A stretch of DNA of 20,197 nt, taken from positions 1-20,197 of the forward strand of contig NZ_DATGNO010000143.1 in the NCBI RefSeq assembly GCF_035306705.1, given 5' to 3'. A program made the translations under genes and the position numbers. The notes below the pieces were generated by a model. That model did not search any database. It saw only the letters and a program-made list of their open reading frames with translations, and was not told the DNA's origin. Source of the stretch: Xanthomarina sp035306705. Its GTDB lineage: Bacteria; Bacteroidota; Bacteroidia; Flavobacteriales; Flavobacteriaceae. This document shows positions 1 through 7,185 of this stretch, in pieces (position 1 is the stretch's first letter; every line of letters starts with the position of its first letter).

Positions 1-157
1 TTTTTGAAGCTTTTTCAAATTCGTAATTTGTCCGTCGTAATTCATTAATTCTTGAACTGTTCCCGCAACTGTAAGCTACAAAGCTTCATGTAAAACTTCA
101 ATGTCACTGGATATATCTGGGAAGACCTACATGAGGACGCAAGTCAGGAGACCTGCC
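1..157 (+). promoter_or_regulatory. Cobalamin (adenosylcobalamin-class) riboswitch
   Basis: The conserved core is readable in order: TTCCCGCAACTGTAA at about 59-73, CACTG and GGGAAG at about 105-124, and the B12 box AAGTCAGGAGACCTGCC at 141-157. These are the diagnostic segments of the cobalamin riboswitch family. The 5' limit is uncertain because the window opens inside or just before the element and the first stem is poorly conserved, so the promoter probably lies upstream of base 1. The element ends 49 bases before the start codon of a TonB-dependent receptor, which fits repression of B12 uptake when cobalamin is abundant. Confidence 0.93.
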
Positions 158-177
158 ATTTTCATCAACTTAATTTA

Positions 178-200
178 AAAGTTTTCGGGAAAAGAACTTT
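178..200 (+). promoter_or_regulatory. Possible riboswitch expression-platform hairpin
   Basis: A small hairpin can form between the B12 box and the receptor start codon: AAAGTT at 178-183 pairs with AACTTT at 195-200 around an 11-base loop, six bases before the ATG at 207. It has no T-run after it, so it does not look like an intrinsic terminator. A translational switch that hides or frees the initiation region is more likely. The structure is short and AT-rich, so this is inference. Confidence 0.4.
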
Positions 201-206
201 AAGAAT

Positions 207-2042
207 ATGAAGCAGGTTTTTAGCATTTTTATATTATTACATATATGTGTTGTGGCATGGGCTCAAGCACCTATTTATACTATTCAGCAACTTGATGAAA
301 TTGTTTTAAAAACCGATAGGTATTTAGAAACGTTTTCAGACACACAGCTTACCAGTGTTTTAAACGACAGTGTTTTAGTTAGGAGTGCTTCATCTTTAAC
401 ACAATTACTCAACAATAACGCTTCCATTTATTTTAAGGAAAATGGTTTAGGCATGGTGTCTTCACCTTCTTTTAGAGGCACTACCGCCCAACAAACAGCT
501 GTTATTTGGAATGGTATTAATATTAATTCCCAATTTAATGGGCAGACAGATTTTAACACTGTTAATATAAGAAACTTCGATAATGTTACCGTTAGAAGTG
601 GCGGAGGAAGTGTGTTGTATGGAAGTGGGGCCATTGGTGGTACCATCCATTTAAACAATGATTTACAATTTAATTCTGCTTTTGAAAACAATCTTTACGC
701 CAGCTATGGAAGTTTTAATACTTGGGATGTTGCATATAATGGAGGCCTATCATCTGAAATATTTTCTATAGATGTTGGATTGAGCAGAACCAGTTCTTCA
801 AACGATTATCCTTACGTAGATAGTAATAAAACCAATTTGAATGGTCAATTCTATAACAATACATTTTCGGTAAATTTTGGTTATAAACTAAATAATAAGA
901 ATGTTATCAAGCTCTACAGTTATTTATTTGATTCTGAACGTCATTTCTCGTTGATATCTCCTACGGAAACTCCAACAAAATACCAAGATTTCAATACTAG
1001 AAACCTTTTAGAATGGCAAGGGTTTTACGGGAAGTTTATTTCCACATTAAGATTAGCATATATCACAGAAAATTATAAATATTTCCAGAATATAGAAAAG
1101 AGTACGTTTAGTTTTGGTGAAGCAACATCTTATATAGGAAAGTATCAGTTAGATTATAAGCTTCTTAAGAATGCAAATTTACAAGGTGTTCTAGATGTAA
1201 CCCGTACATCTGGTGAAGGTTCTGATATTGCCGAAAACAATCGAACTATTTCAGGATTTAGTTTGTTGTTTAAACAGACTTTCAAAAAGTTTTTATATGA
1301 AGCCAGTTTAAGAAAAGAAATCACCAATAATTACGAAAGTCCTTTGCTGTATAGTCTAGGGTTGCAATATCGTGTAACACCTTATTATGCGATAAATTTG
1401 AATGGTTCTAAAAACTTTAGAATTCCAACGTATAACGATTTGTATTGGTTTGGAAGTGGAAATTTGGAGTTGAATCCAGAAACTTCCAATCAAATAGAAT
1501 TAGGTAATGAATTTACATTTAACAAAATATCCTTTTCGGTAGTAGGTTTTTATAACGATATTAAAAACATGATTCGTTGGCTACCAGCAGGAAGTATTTG
1601 GAAACCAGTAAATACAGATCATGTATTAAGTTATGGATTGGAAGCCAAATTACAGATAGAACAACAATTTCAATCTCATAAAATAGCATTAGGAAGTACG
1701 TATGCTTATACGGTTTCAGAAAATAAAGACACTGAAAAACAACTTATTTATGTGCCATATCACAAAGCAACAGCCATATTGAATTATCAATATAAACGTA
1801 TGTCTGCCTATTATGAAGCCTTGTATGTAGGTGAGGTGTTTACTTTATCAGATAATAATCCAAAATATATATTGGATGCTTATGTGCTCTCCAATGCTGG
1901 AGCAGAATATGCCTTGGGAAAAAATCGCAATTATACTTTAGGAATTCAAATTAAAAATCTTTTTAACATCAATTACCAAGCAGTAGTAAATAGGTACATG
2001 CCTGGAATTAATTATAACTTTTATATAAACCTTAATTTTTAA
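207..2042 (+). CDS. btuB: TonB-dependent outer-membrane vitamin B12 receptor (BtuB-like)
   Basis: This outer-membrane beta-barrel would import cobalamin using TonB/ExbBD energy. Residues 1-19 are a signal peptide ending AWA-Q. A TonB-box-like stretch (LDEIVLKTD, about 29-37) is followed by the plug domain at about 50-150, with SFRGTTAQQT, VIWNGI and the typical plug end VLYGSGAIGGTI. The rest is barrel, ending in the aromatic C-terminus INLNF that the barrel assembly machinery recognises. At 611 residues it is close to E. coli BtuB and lacks the N-terminal carboxypeptidase-like extension of SusC-type receptors. The barrel alone would not separate B12 from siderophore uptake. The cobalamin riboswitch directly upstream decides the substrate, and the propeller lipoprotein 4 bases downstream supports it. 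Confidence 0.9.
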   Translation: MKQVFSIFILLHICVVAWAQAPIYTIQQLDEIVLKTDRYLETFSDTQLTSVLNDSVLVRSASSLTQLLNNNASIYFKENGLGMVSSPSFRGTTAQQTAVIWNGININSQFNGQTDFNTVNIRNFDNVTVRSGGGSVLYGSGAIGGTIHLNNDLQFNSAFENNLYASYGSFNTWDVAYNGGLSSEIFSIDVGLSRTSSSNDYPYVDSNKTNLNGQFYNNTFSVNFGYKLNNKNVIKLYSYLFDSERHFSLISPTETPTKYQDFNTRNLLEWQGFYGKFISTLRLAYITENYKYFQNIEKSTFSFGEATSYIGKYQLDYKLLKNANLQGVLDVTRTSGEGSDIAENNRTISGFSLLFKQTFKKFLYEASLRKEITNNYESPLLYSLGLQYRVTPYYAINLNGSKNFRIPTYNDLYWFGSGNLELNPETSNQIELGNEFTFNKISFSVVGFYNDIKNMIRWLPAGSIWKPVNTDHVLSYGLEAKLQIEQQFQSHKIALGSTYAYTVSENKDTEKQLIYVPYHKATAILNYQYKRMSAYYEALYVGEVFTLSDNNPKYILDAYVLSNAGAEYALGKNRNYTLGIQIKNLFNINYQAVVNRYMPGINYNFYINLNF

Positions 2043-2046
2043 AAAA

Positions 2047-3111
2047 ATGAAAAACGTATTTAAATTTTTAACTTTAGTCTTAGTATTTGGTTTTTTAACC
2101 ACATCTTGTAGTAGTGATGACGACCATAGTGTAAATCCACCAGTTTCTTTAGGTGCCTACGAAAACGGTATTTTTGTAAGTGCAGAAGGTGGGACTCTTT
2201 CTGGATCTGTATCTTATATTTCTAATGATTTTTCTACAACAGAAAACAATGTGTTTTTTAATGTAAATAGTGAAGATTTAGGAACTTATGTTCAATCAAT
2301 GGGTTTTAATAATAACAACGCTTATATAGTTGTTGATAGCAACATTATCCATGTAGTAGATAGAAATACGTTTGAAAAAGAAGGAGCTATCTCTACCGGT
2401 TTGATGTTGCCTAGATTTATAGCTTTTGCTGGAGGTAAAGGTTATGTAACCAATTGGGGTGATCCTACAGATCCTTCCGATGATTATATAGCGGTAGTAG
2501 ATTTATCAACTCATGCAGTTACAAACACCATTCCTGTTGGAGAAGGTCCAGAACAGATAATTAGTGTTGGAAATAAATTATATGTGTCTCATAAGGGTGG
2601 ATATAATTCTAATAACATTGTCTCGGTTATTAATATTTCAGATTCTGCCGTTACGACTATAACGGTTAATGATGTTCCAAATAATATGATTATCAATAGC
2701 TTAGGGCAATTAGTAGTGCTTTGTGAAGGGAATGCAGCATGGACGGGAAATGAGACTTCAGCTTCAATTTCTAAAATAGATTTATCTTCAAATACGGTTG
2801 TACAAACATTAAGCTTTGCCGATGGTGTACATCCAAGTGGTATGGACTATGCTAATGGTAAAGTGTATTATCAATCTAATAATGAGGTTTTTGAGTTGAA
2901 TGATTCAGCAAGTTCATTGCCAAGTACTTCTTTTATAAACTTAGGTGCCATATCTACTTATGGAATGGCTGTTAAAGATGATAAATTATATGTAACAGAC
3001 GCTAAAGATTTTGTGTCTTTAAGCGATTTGGTAGTTTTTGATTTAAACACCAAATCTATAATTAATACGTTTGAAGTAGGATTGATAGCTTCAAAAATTT
3101 ATTTTAATTAA
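2047..3111 (+). CDS. Surface beta-propeller lipoprotein, BtuG-like B12-capture protein (YncE/DUF5074 type)
   Basis: The protein has 354 residues. A signal peptide ends in the lipobox LTTSC, with Cys20 as the lipidated residue, followed at once by SSDDD, an acidic run like the Bacteroidota lipoprotein surface-export signal. The remainder is a repeating beta pattern with blade units such as IAVVDLSTHAV..TIPVGEGPEQI and LVVFDLNTKSI..TFEVG, spaced as in YncE-like seven-bladed propellers. In Bacteroides thetaiotaomicron, BtuG is a surface propeller lipoprotein that binds cobalamin with extreme affinity and sits on BtuB. This gene starts 4 bases after a BtuB-like receptor under the same riboswitch, so the same role is likely. 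B12 binding is inferred from fold and context. No btuC, btuD or btuF follows here. Confidence 0.78.
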   Translation: MKNVFKFLTLVLVFGFLTTSCSSDDDHSVNPPVSLGAYENGIFVSAEGGTLSGSVSYISNDFSTTENNVFFNVNSEDLGTYVQSMGFNNNNAYIVVDSNIIHVVDRNTFEKEGAISTGLMLPRFIAFAGGKGYVTNWGDPTDPSDDYIAVVDLSTHAVTNTIPVGEGPEQIISVGNKLYVSHKGGYNSNNIVSVINISDSAVTTITVNDVPNNMIINSLGQLVVLCEGNAAWTGNETSASISKIDLSSNTVVQTLSFADGVHPSGMDYANGKVYYQSNNEVFELNDSASSLPSTSFINLGAISTYGMAVKDDKLYVTDAKDFVSLSDLVVFDLNTKSIINTFEVGLIASKIYFN

Positions 3112-3151
3112 TGTCTTATTAGATATAATTATATAAATTATTTTTAACAAA

Positions 3152-3196
3152 AGACCTGTCAGATTTTATTCCAAAATATCGGGAACTGGCAGGTCT
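3152..3196. terminator. Bidirectional hairpin between convergent genes
   Basis: AGACCTGTCAG at 3152-3162 pairs with CTGGCAGGTCT at 3186-3196: eleven pairs, one of them G-T. The 23-base loop contains a minor inner stem (ATTTT/AAAAT). It sits exactly between the stop of the plus-strand propeller gene and the stop of the minus-strand peptidase gene, so it probably terminates both. T-rich tracts are weak on both sides. Similar CCTGnCAGG hairpins recur between genes in flavobacteria as I recall, so it may belong to a dispersed palindrome family. Confidence 0.65.
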
Positions 3197-3198
3197 AA

Positions 3199-4632
3199 TT
3201 ATTTTCTGTCAATATACATCCTGTTTTTTGTAAGCGTGAAATCCTTGCTATCTCCAACGATTTCAAAAGCGCTAAAAGGAGGTAAAGACATTCTGCCACC
3301 ATTCATTATTTCTTGCAAAGCAATGGCCAATAAGGTTTCGTTTGGATCTCCTAAAACTCCTAAATTTCCATAGTTTTCTTTAATTGGAAAAGTTGGATCC
3401 AGACCATCGTTATAATCTGTGTTCCCAACAGCATTTAGAGTTTTCAATATTAAGGGCTGCATGGCATATGTGTGGATAGGATTGATGTTATTACTACTAA
3501 AATCGGGAGAATCAAAAAGTGTAATCGAAGCTTGATATTTTCCGGTTGTGGTTGTTCCAATTTGTACAACATCGATATACGGATGTAAACAGTTTATTAC
3601 CAATTCGCTAGCAGAGGCGGTACTTTTGCTTGTTAAAATATAAACCTTACCAAGACTCAAACTGTTTAATGGCGTTCCATTATCGTTGTTTTTAAAATTA
3701 TTTATTAAAGCATTTGGGTCCAATTGCGATTGAATCTCGCTATTCCATTGCTCTGTACAAAAAACCTGTCCAGTAAATTGCCCAGTAATCATGCTCGATA
3801 ATAAAATAGCCGTATTTACCGAACCTCCAGAATTATAACGTAAATCCAAAACTAAATTCTGAATGTTTTGCGATTTAAAATAACCAAAGGCATCGTTTAA
3901 TTGCGAATCGAAATCCCTTGTAAAACCGTTATACATTAAATAACCCACATTTTGGTTGGCCACTTCTAAAACTTCTTTTATAAAAACAGGATTTTCAGTA
4001 TAAGGCGTTTTGGTTAAGTTAATACTTTGATGGATGGGTTCTATGGTATCATCACTTGTATCTTCTGTGCCATTATCGTTATAAACGGCTAAGTTTATAG
4101 TGTAATTATTAGGGCTTAATAATTGTTTGTAATTAGTTACATTTAAAGAGACGCCATTAATAGCATGAAAAATATCTCCGCGTTTTAGACCTTTGTTTTT
4201 AGCATCGGTATTAGGTAAGACATAACGTACGTAACCAAAAACTTCGGAACTAGTACTGGAAAACCGGACCAATCCAAATTCCATTCCATTGTTATAGGTT
4301 GTTCCATTGAGTTGTTGTTGCAATTCAATATAATTATCTGTTATCCAACTAAATCTATCAATGGATTGTCTATGGAAGATGAGACTTTCAAATAAATCTT
4401 CAGGTGAAGAAAAACTGTTTATAAAACTGTCATATTCAGAATCGGTAAATCTATTGTTTGCTAAATTAGGTACTTCATCTTTATATAAATAATATCTATT
4501 TAGACCTTTCCAAACAAAATCGTTTAAGTCTTTTGTTGATGCAGGATAATCGTCTAAATCCTCAAAACATCCAACAGTAATAAAGGAGAATAAAAATAAT
4601 AGGCTAAGTAATTTTAAATGTTTGGTTTTCAT
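3199..4632 (-). CDS. S41-family (C-terminal-processing type) serine peptidase, lipoprotein
   Basis: This is an envelope protease of 477 residues. The signal peptide ends in ITVGC, making Cys22 the probable lipidation site, followed by an acidic FEDLDD. A PDZ-like region covers about 115-190 (LPNTDAKNKGLKRGDIFHAI). The S41 catalytic domain runs from about 225 to 420, with VLDLRYNSGGSV at 261-272. The nucleophile is Ser340 in STASASE and the base is Lys365 in TTTTGK. Their spacing of 25 residues equals the Ser/Lys dyad spacing of E. coli Prc, so the enzyme looks active. It is divergent from the ECF sigma operon across 138 bases, which suggests shared regulation. The natural substrate cannot be told from the sequence. 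Confidence 0.88.
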   Translation of the reverse strand: MKTKHLKLLSLLFLFSFITVGCFEDLDDYPASTKDLNDFVWKGLNRYYLYKDEVPNLANNRFTDSEYDSFINSFSSPEDLFESLIFHRQSIDRFSWITDNYIELQQQLNGTTYNNGMEFGLVRFSSTSSEVFGYVRYVLPNTDAKNKGLKRGDIFHAINGVSLNVTNYKQLLSPNNYTINLAVYNDNGTEDTSDDTIEPIHQSINLTKTPYTENPVFIKEVLEVANQNVGYLMYNGFTRDFDSQLNDAFGYFKSQNIQNLVLDLRYNSGGSVNTAILLSSMITGQFTGQVFCTEQWNSEIQSQLDPNALINNFKNNDNGTPLNSLSLGKVYILTSKSTASASELVINCLHPYIDVVQIGTTTTGKYQASITLFDSPDFSSNNINPIHTYAMQPLILKTLNAVGNTDYNDGLDPTFPIKENYGNLGVLGDPNETLLAIALQEIMNGGRMSLPPFSAFEIVGDSKDFTLTKNRMYIDRK

Positions 4633-4770
4633 ATTAGAACTTTTTCTTCCGAAGAATTAGAATAAAAGTACTTACTTTATCTTAGACTAAAAATTTTTTG
4701 TAACAAAACAACAAGTGTATCGTCGTAATAATATGCAGACGTAAACCAACTGTAAAAACCAAACCAAACT

Positions 4771-5280
4771 ATGACACAGGCAGAATTTTTAAATATAGTC
4801 ATGCCTTTTAAAGATAAAGTCTTCCGATTAGCGAAACGATTATTGGTTTCGAAGGAAGAAGCTGAAGATGCTACACAGGAGATTTTGTTGAAATTGTGGA
4901 ATAATAAAGAGAAAATTGAAGACTATAAAAATGTTGAAGCATTTTCTATGACGATGACAAAGAATTTTTGCCTAGATAAATTAAAATCCAAACACGCACA
5001 AAATCTAAAAATTGTACATAGCAACTATGAAGATAAAAGGACCTCTTTACAAAAACAGATTGAATTAAACGACAGTGTAGATTGGGTAGCAAAAATTATA
5101 GAGAATTTGCCAGAACAACAAAAACTGGTCATTCAATTAAGAGATATAGAACAATACGATTTGGAGGAGATTGCAAAAATGCTAGACATGAATAATACAG
5201 CAGTTAGAGTGGCTTTATCCAGAGCAAGAAAAACAATAAGAGAACAATTAACTAACACACATAGTTATGGCACTAAATAA
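4771..5280 (+). CDS. ECF-subfamily RNA polymerase sigma factor
   Basis: At 169 residues this has the usual length for an ECF sigma-70 factor. Region 2 spans about 10-75, with the core-binding helix AEDATQEILLKLW at 31-43 and the promoter-melting segment after it. Region 4 spans about 104-160, with LPEQQKLVIQLRDIE followed by the helix-turn-helix LEEIAKMLDMNNTAVRVAL. There is no region 1 or 3, as expected. It is the first gene of a four-gene operon, and its last 14 bases overlap the next gene, a membrane protein, which is the classic sigma/anti-sigma layout. No TAnnTTTG promoter is visible upstream, so the operon may be read by its own sigma factor. The signal it answers is unknown. Confidence 0.92.
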   Translation: MTQAEFLNIVMPFKDKVFRLAKRLLVSKEEAEDATQEILLKLWNNKEKIEDYKNVEAFSMTMTKNFCLDKLKSKHAQNLKIVHSNYEDKRTSLQKQIELNDSVDWVAKIIENLPEQQKLVIQLRDIEQYDLEEIAKMLDMNNTAVRVALSRARKTIREQLTNTHSYGTK

Positions 5281-5743
5281 TATAGAAAACTTACTTGAAA
5301 AGTACGAAAACGGAGAGACAAGTCTAAAAGAAGAGCAGGAGTTAAGAAGCTATTTTTCTCAAGGGACTATTGCACCACATTTGGAAATGTACAAACCTAT
5401 GTTTGCTTACTTTTCCATAAATCAAAAAGAAACGTTTACCAAAACCGTTCCATTAAAATCTAAGAAAATATTCAGTTATAAGTGGATTTCGGTAGCAGCG
5501 GTAGCAGTTCTTTTATTAGGCTTCTATTTTAGTATGCCTGTTTTCCAAGAAGATGAAGATTTAGGAACCTTCGACGATCCAATAATGGCTTATAATGAAG
5601 TGGTCAAATCTTTAGAATTAATTTCCAACAGTTTAAATAAGGGAACTGAAAAACTAGGTTATCTAGATCATTTGGATTCCGGAATATCGAAGGTTGGTTA
5701 CCTAAGTGAAATGGAAAACAAAACAAAAATAATTTTTAAATAA
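5267..5743 (+). CDS. Probable anti-sigma factor, single-pass membrane protein
   Basis: The protein has 158 residues and starts inside the end of the sigma-factor gene (14-base overlap), implying translational coupling. The N-terminal 65 residues are charged and helical (NIENLLEKYENGETSLKEE), a start I associate with flavobacterial anti-sigma-like proteins. One membrane helix lies at about 72-90 (WISVAAVAVLLLGFYF), and the C-terminal 65 residues would be periplasmic. I see no HxxxCxxC zinc motif of the ZAS class and no FecR domain. The anti-sigma role therefore rests on position, size and topology: a cytoplasmic sigma-binding part, one helix and a periplasmic sensor tail. Confidence 0.68.
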   Translation: MALNNIENLLEKYENGETSLKEEQELRSYFSQGTIAPHLEMYKPMFAYFSINQKETFTKTVPLKSKKIFSYKWISVAAVAVLLLGFYFSMPVFQEDEDLGTFDDPIMAYNEVVKSLELISNSLNKGTEKLGYLDHLDSGISKVGYLSEMENKTKIIFK

Positions 5744-5762
5744 TCCCCTAAAAAAATATAAA

Positions 5763-6362
5763 ATGAAAACGATAAATAAATTTAAAACAAGTAAAATGAA
5801 TAATAAAGCAATCCTTTTTTTAATGGCTATTATGTTATTGCCATTAACATCCATGGCACAGGATATTTTTGCTAAATACAGCGAAAGTCCAGATGTAACC
5901 TATGTGTCCATTAAACCCAAAATGTTCCAAATGTTAGCTAAAATGGATATCAATACCGACGATCCCGAAGCTCAAGAATACCTAAATATGGTAAACAGTA
6001 TTACTAGTTTTAAAGTAATAACTACAGGAAGCAAAGCCATTTCAACAGATGTTTCTAAATGGGTGCAATCCCGTAAAAGTGCGCTGGAAGAATTAATGGT
6101 GGTAAAAGATAGTGGTGTAAACATGACCTTTTATGTGAAGCAAGGAAAAGACGAAGACCATGTAAGCGAATTCCTAATGTTTGTAGATGGTTTAAGTGCT
6201 GTTACTAAAGATTTGGATGTGAACATGAATGGTGAAAAACGAGAATTTGAAACAGTTGTTGTGTCTTTAACAGGAAACATCGATTTAAACCAGATTTCGA
6301 AACTTACAAAGAAAATGAACATTCAAGGTAGTGAGCATTTAGAGAAAAAAAGTAAAAAATAA
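5763..6362 (+). CDS. DUF4252-type exported protein
   Basis: The protein has 199 residues. After a charged lead comes a signal peptide (hydrophobic AILFLMAIMLLPLTSMAQ, cleavage after about residue 33). The mature part opens with FAKYSESPDVTYVSIKPKMFQML, the pattern that begins DUF4252 proteins, and ends in a lysine-rich tail. An internal ATG at 5796 gives a more ordinary signal-peptide length and could be the real start. It is the third gene of the sigma-factor operon, 19 bases after the anti-sigma gene, and is followed 5 bases later by a second member of the family. The function of DUF4252 is not known; repeated linkage to an ECF sigma pair suggests envelope sensing or a target of that regulation. 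Confidence 0.8.
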   Translation: MKTINKFKTSKMNNKAILFLMAIMLLPLTSMAQDIFAKYSESPDVTYVSIKPKMFQMLAKMDINTDDPEAQEYLNMVNSITSFKVITTGSKAISTDVSKWVQSRKSALEELMVVKDSGVNMTFYVKQGKDEDHVSEFLMFVDGLSAVTKDLDVNMNGEKREFETVVVSLTGNIDLNQISKLTKKMNIQGSEHLEKKSKK

Positions 6363-6367
6363 GACTT

Positions 6368-6910
6368 ATGAATTCATCCATCAAAATAATACTATTCAAC
6401 TTACTAGCATTTATATTGCTAGTAAGTTGTAATCAAGGAGAATCTCTACAAACTTATTTTGTAGATAATCAAGAAACTCCAAATTTTATTTCGGCAGATA
6501 TTCCTACAACTATTGTAGAACTGGATAAAAGTACTTTAACAGAAGACCAGAAGGAAGCTTATAACTCGGTAAAAAGATTGAATTTTCTAGGATTTAAAAT
6601 CAATGAAAACAATCAAGATGTTTATAACGAAGAGCTTTCCAAAGTGAAATCCATATTAAACGATAAAAAGTATATTGAACTGATTGAATTTAATGATAAA
6701 GCAGCCAAGGTAATTGTTAAATATATTGGTGACGACGATGCGGTTGAAGAGTTTATTGTATTTACCAGTTCGAAAGATATGGGCTTTGGTATTGTTAGGA
6801 TTTTAGGAAACAATATGCGTCCAGAGAAAATGGCAACACTTGTAGATGCTTTTCAAAATGCAGATATTGATAGTTCAAAATTTGAAGATGTTATTAAGTT
6901 TTTTAAATAA
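6368..6910 (+). CDS. DUF4252-type lipoprotein
   Basis: The protein has 180 residues. The signal peptide ends in the lipobox LLVSC with Cys21 as the lipidated residue, followed by NQGE. The mature domain shares the layout of the previous gene: a lead-in segment, a lysine-rich middle, then strand-rich KVIVKYIGDDDAVEEFIVFTS and a C-terminal stretch (RPEKMATLVDAF). It therefore looks like a diverged tandem paralogue, one copy soluble and one membrane-anchored. It ends the sigma-factor operon, and a strong hairpin terminator follows 20 bases later. The family call comes from pattern similarity and pairing, and the function is unknown. Confidence 0.72.
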   Translation: MNSSIKIILFNLLAFILLVSCNQGESLQTYFVDNQETPNFISADIPTTIVELDKSTLTEDQKEAYNSVKRLNFLGFKINENNQDVYNEELSKVKSILNDKKYIELIEFNDKAAKVIVKYIGDDDAVEEFIVFTSSKDMGFGIVRILGNNMRPEKMATLVDAFQNADIDSSKFEDVIKFFK

Positions 6911-6930
6911 GAACAATCCTTAAGATTAAT

Positions 6931-6962
6931 AAAAAAGGCTTCTGATTTCAGAAGCCTTTTTT
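6931..6962. terminator. Bidirectional intrinsic terminator
   Basis: GGCTTCTGA at 6937-6945 pairs perfectly with TCAGAAGCC at 6948-6956 around a two-base loop, flanked by A6 on the left and T6 on the right. Reading either way gives a GC-rich stem followed by a T-run. It lies between the end of the plus-strand DUF4252 lipoprotein gene and the end of the minus-strand small membrane protein gene and would serve both. Confidence 0.92.
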
Positions 6963-6965
6963 ATT

Positions 6966-7184
6966 TTAAATAGTTCCATTTTTGGAATTTTCTTCAATAT
7001 CAGTTTCCTCATCTTTTTCAAATAAATGTTTGCTGCTTAGTAAATTAGCAACCACTAGTGCAAATAAGAGTAAAAGTACAGCAACAATCACGTGATTATC
7101 TAAAACATCTATAATGCCTAGAATGGAGAAGCCAAAAGTTACTACGGCGCAAATAAGTAAAGATTGTTTGTCTGTAAGTATCAT
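6966..7184 (-). CDS. Small two-helix membrane protein, function unknown
   Basis: The product has 72 residues. Two hydrophobic segments at about 8-27 (LLICAVVTFGFSILGIID) and 32-48 (VIVAVLLLLFALVVANL) are joined by a short polar turn. A charged cytoplasm-like tail follows (KHLFEKDEETDIEENSK). The start codon lies one base after the purB stop on the same strand and the gene ends right at the bidirectional terminator, so it is probably co-transcribed with purB. I do not recognise the family. Length, hydrophobicity pattern and tight packing support a real gene, but nothing links it mechanistically to purine synthesis. Confidence 0.65.
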   Translation of the reverse strand: MILTDKQSLLICAVVTFGFSILGIIDVLDNHVIVAVLLLLFALVVANLLSSKHLFEKDEETDIEENSKNGTI

Positions 7185-7185
7185 A

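Noticed and set aside
207..2042. SusC-type glycan receptor or siderophore receptor for the first gene
   Set aside because: It lacks the carboxypeptidase-like N-terminal domain of SusC proteins, has no SusD neighbour, and is controlled by a cobalamin riboswitch.
3152..3196. GACCTGTCAG...CTGGCAGGTC resembles part of a B12 box and could suggest a second cobalamin riboswitch
   Set aside because: It is a simple inverted repeat between two converging stop codons. The other riboswitch core segments are absent and no gene start lies downstream on either strand.
5267..5743. FecR-type anti-sigma or iron-uptake regulator in a SusCD/FecI system
   Set aside because: No FecR domain is visible in the periplasmic part, and the operon continues with DUF4252 genes rather than a TonB-dependent receptor.
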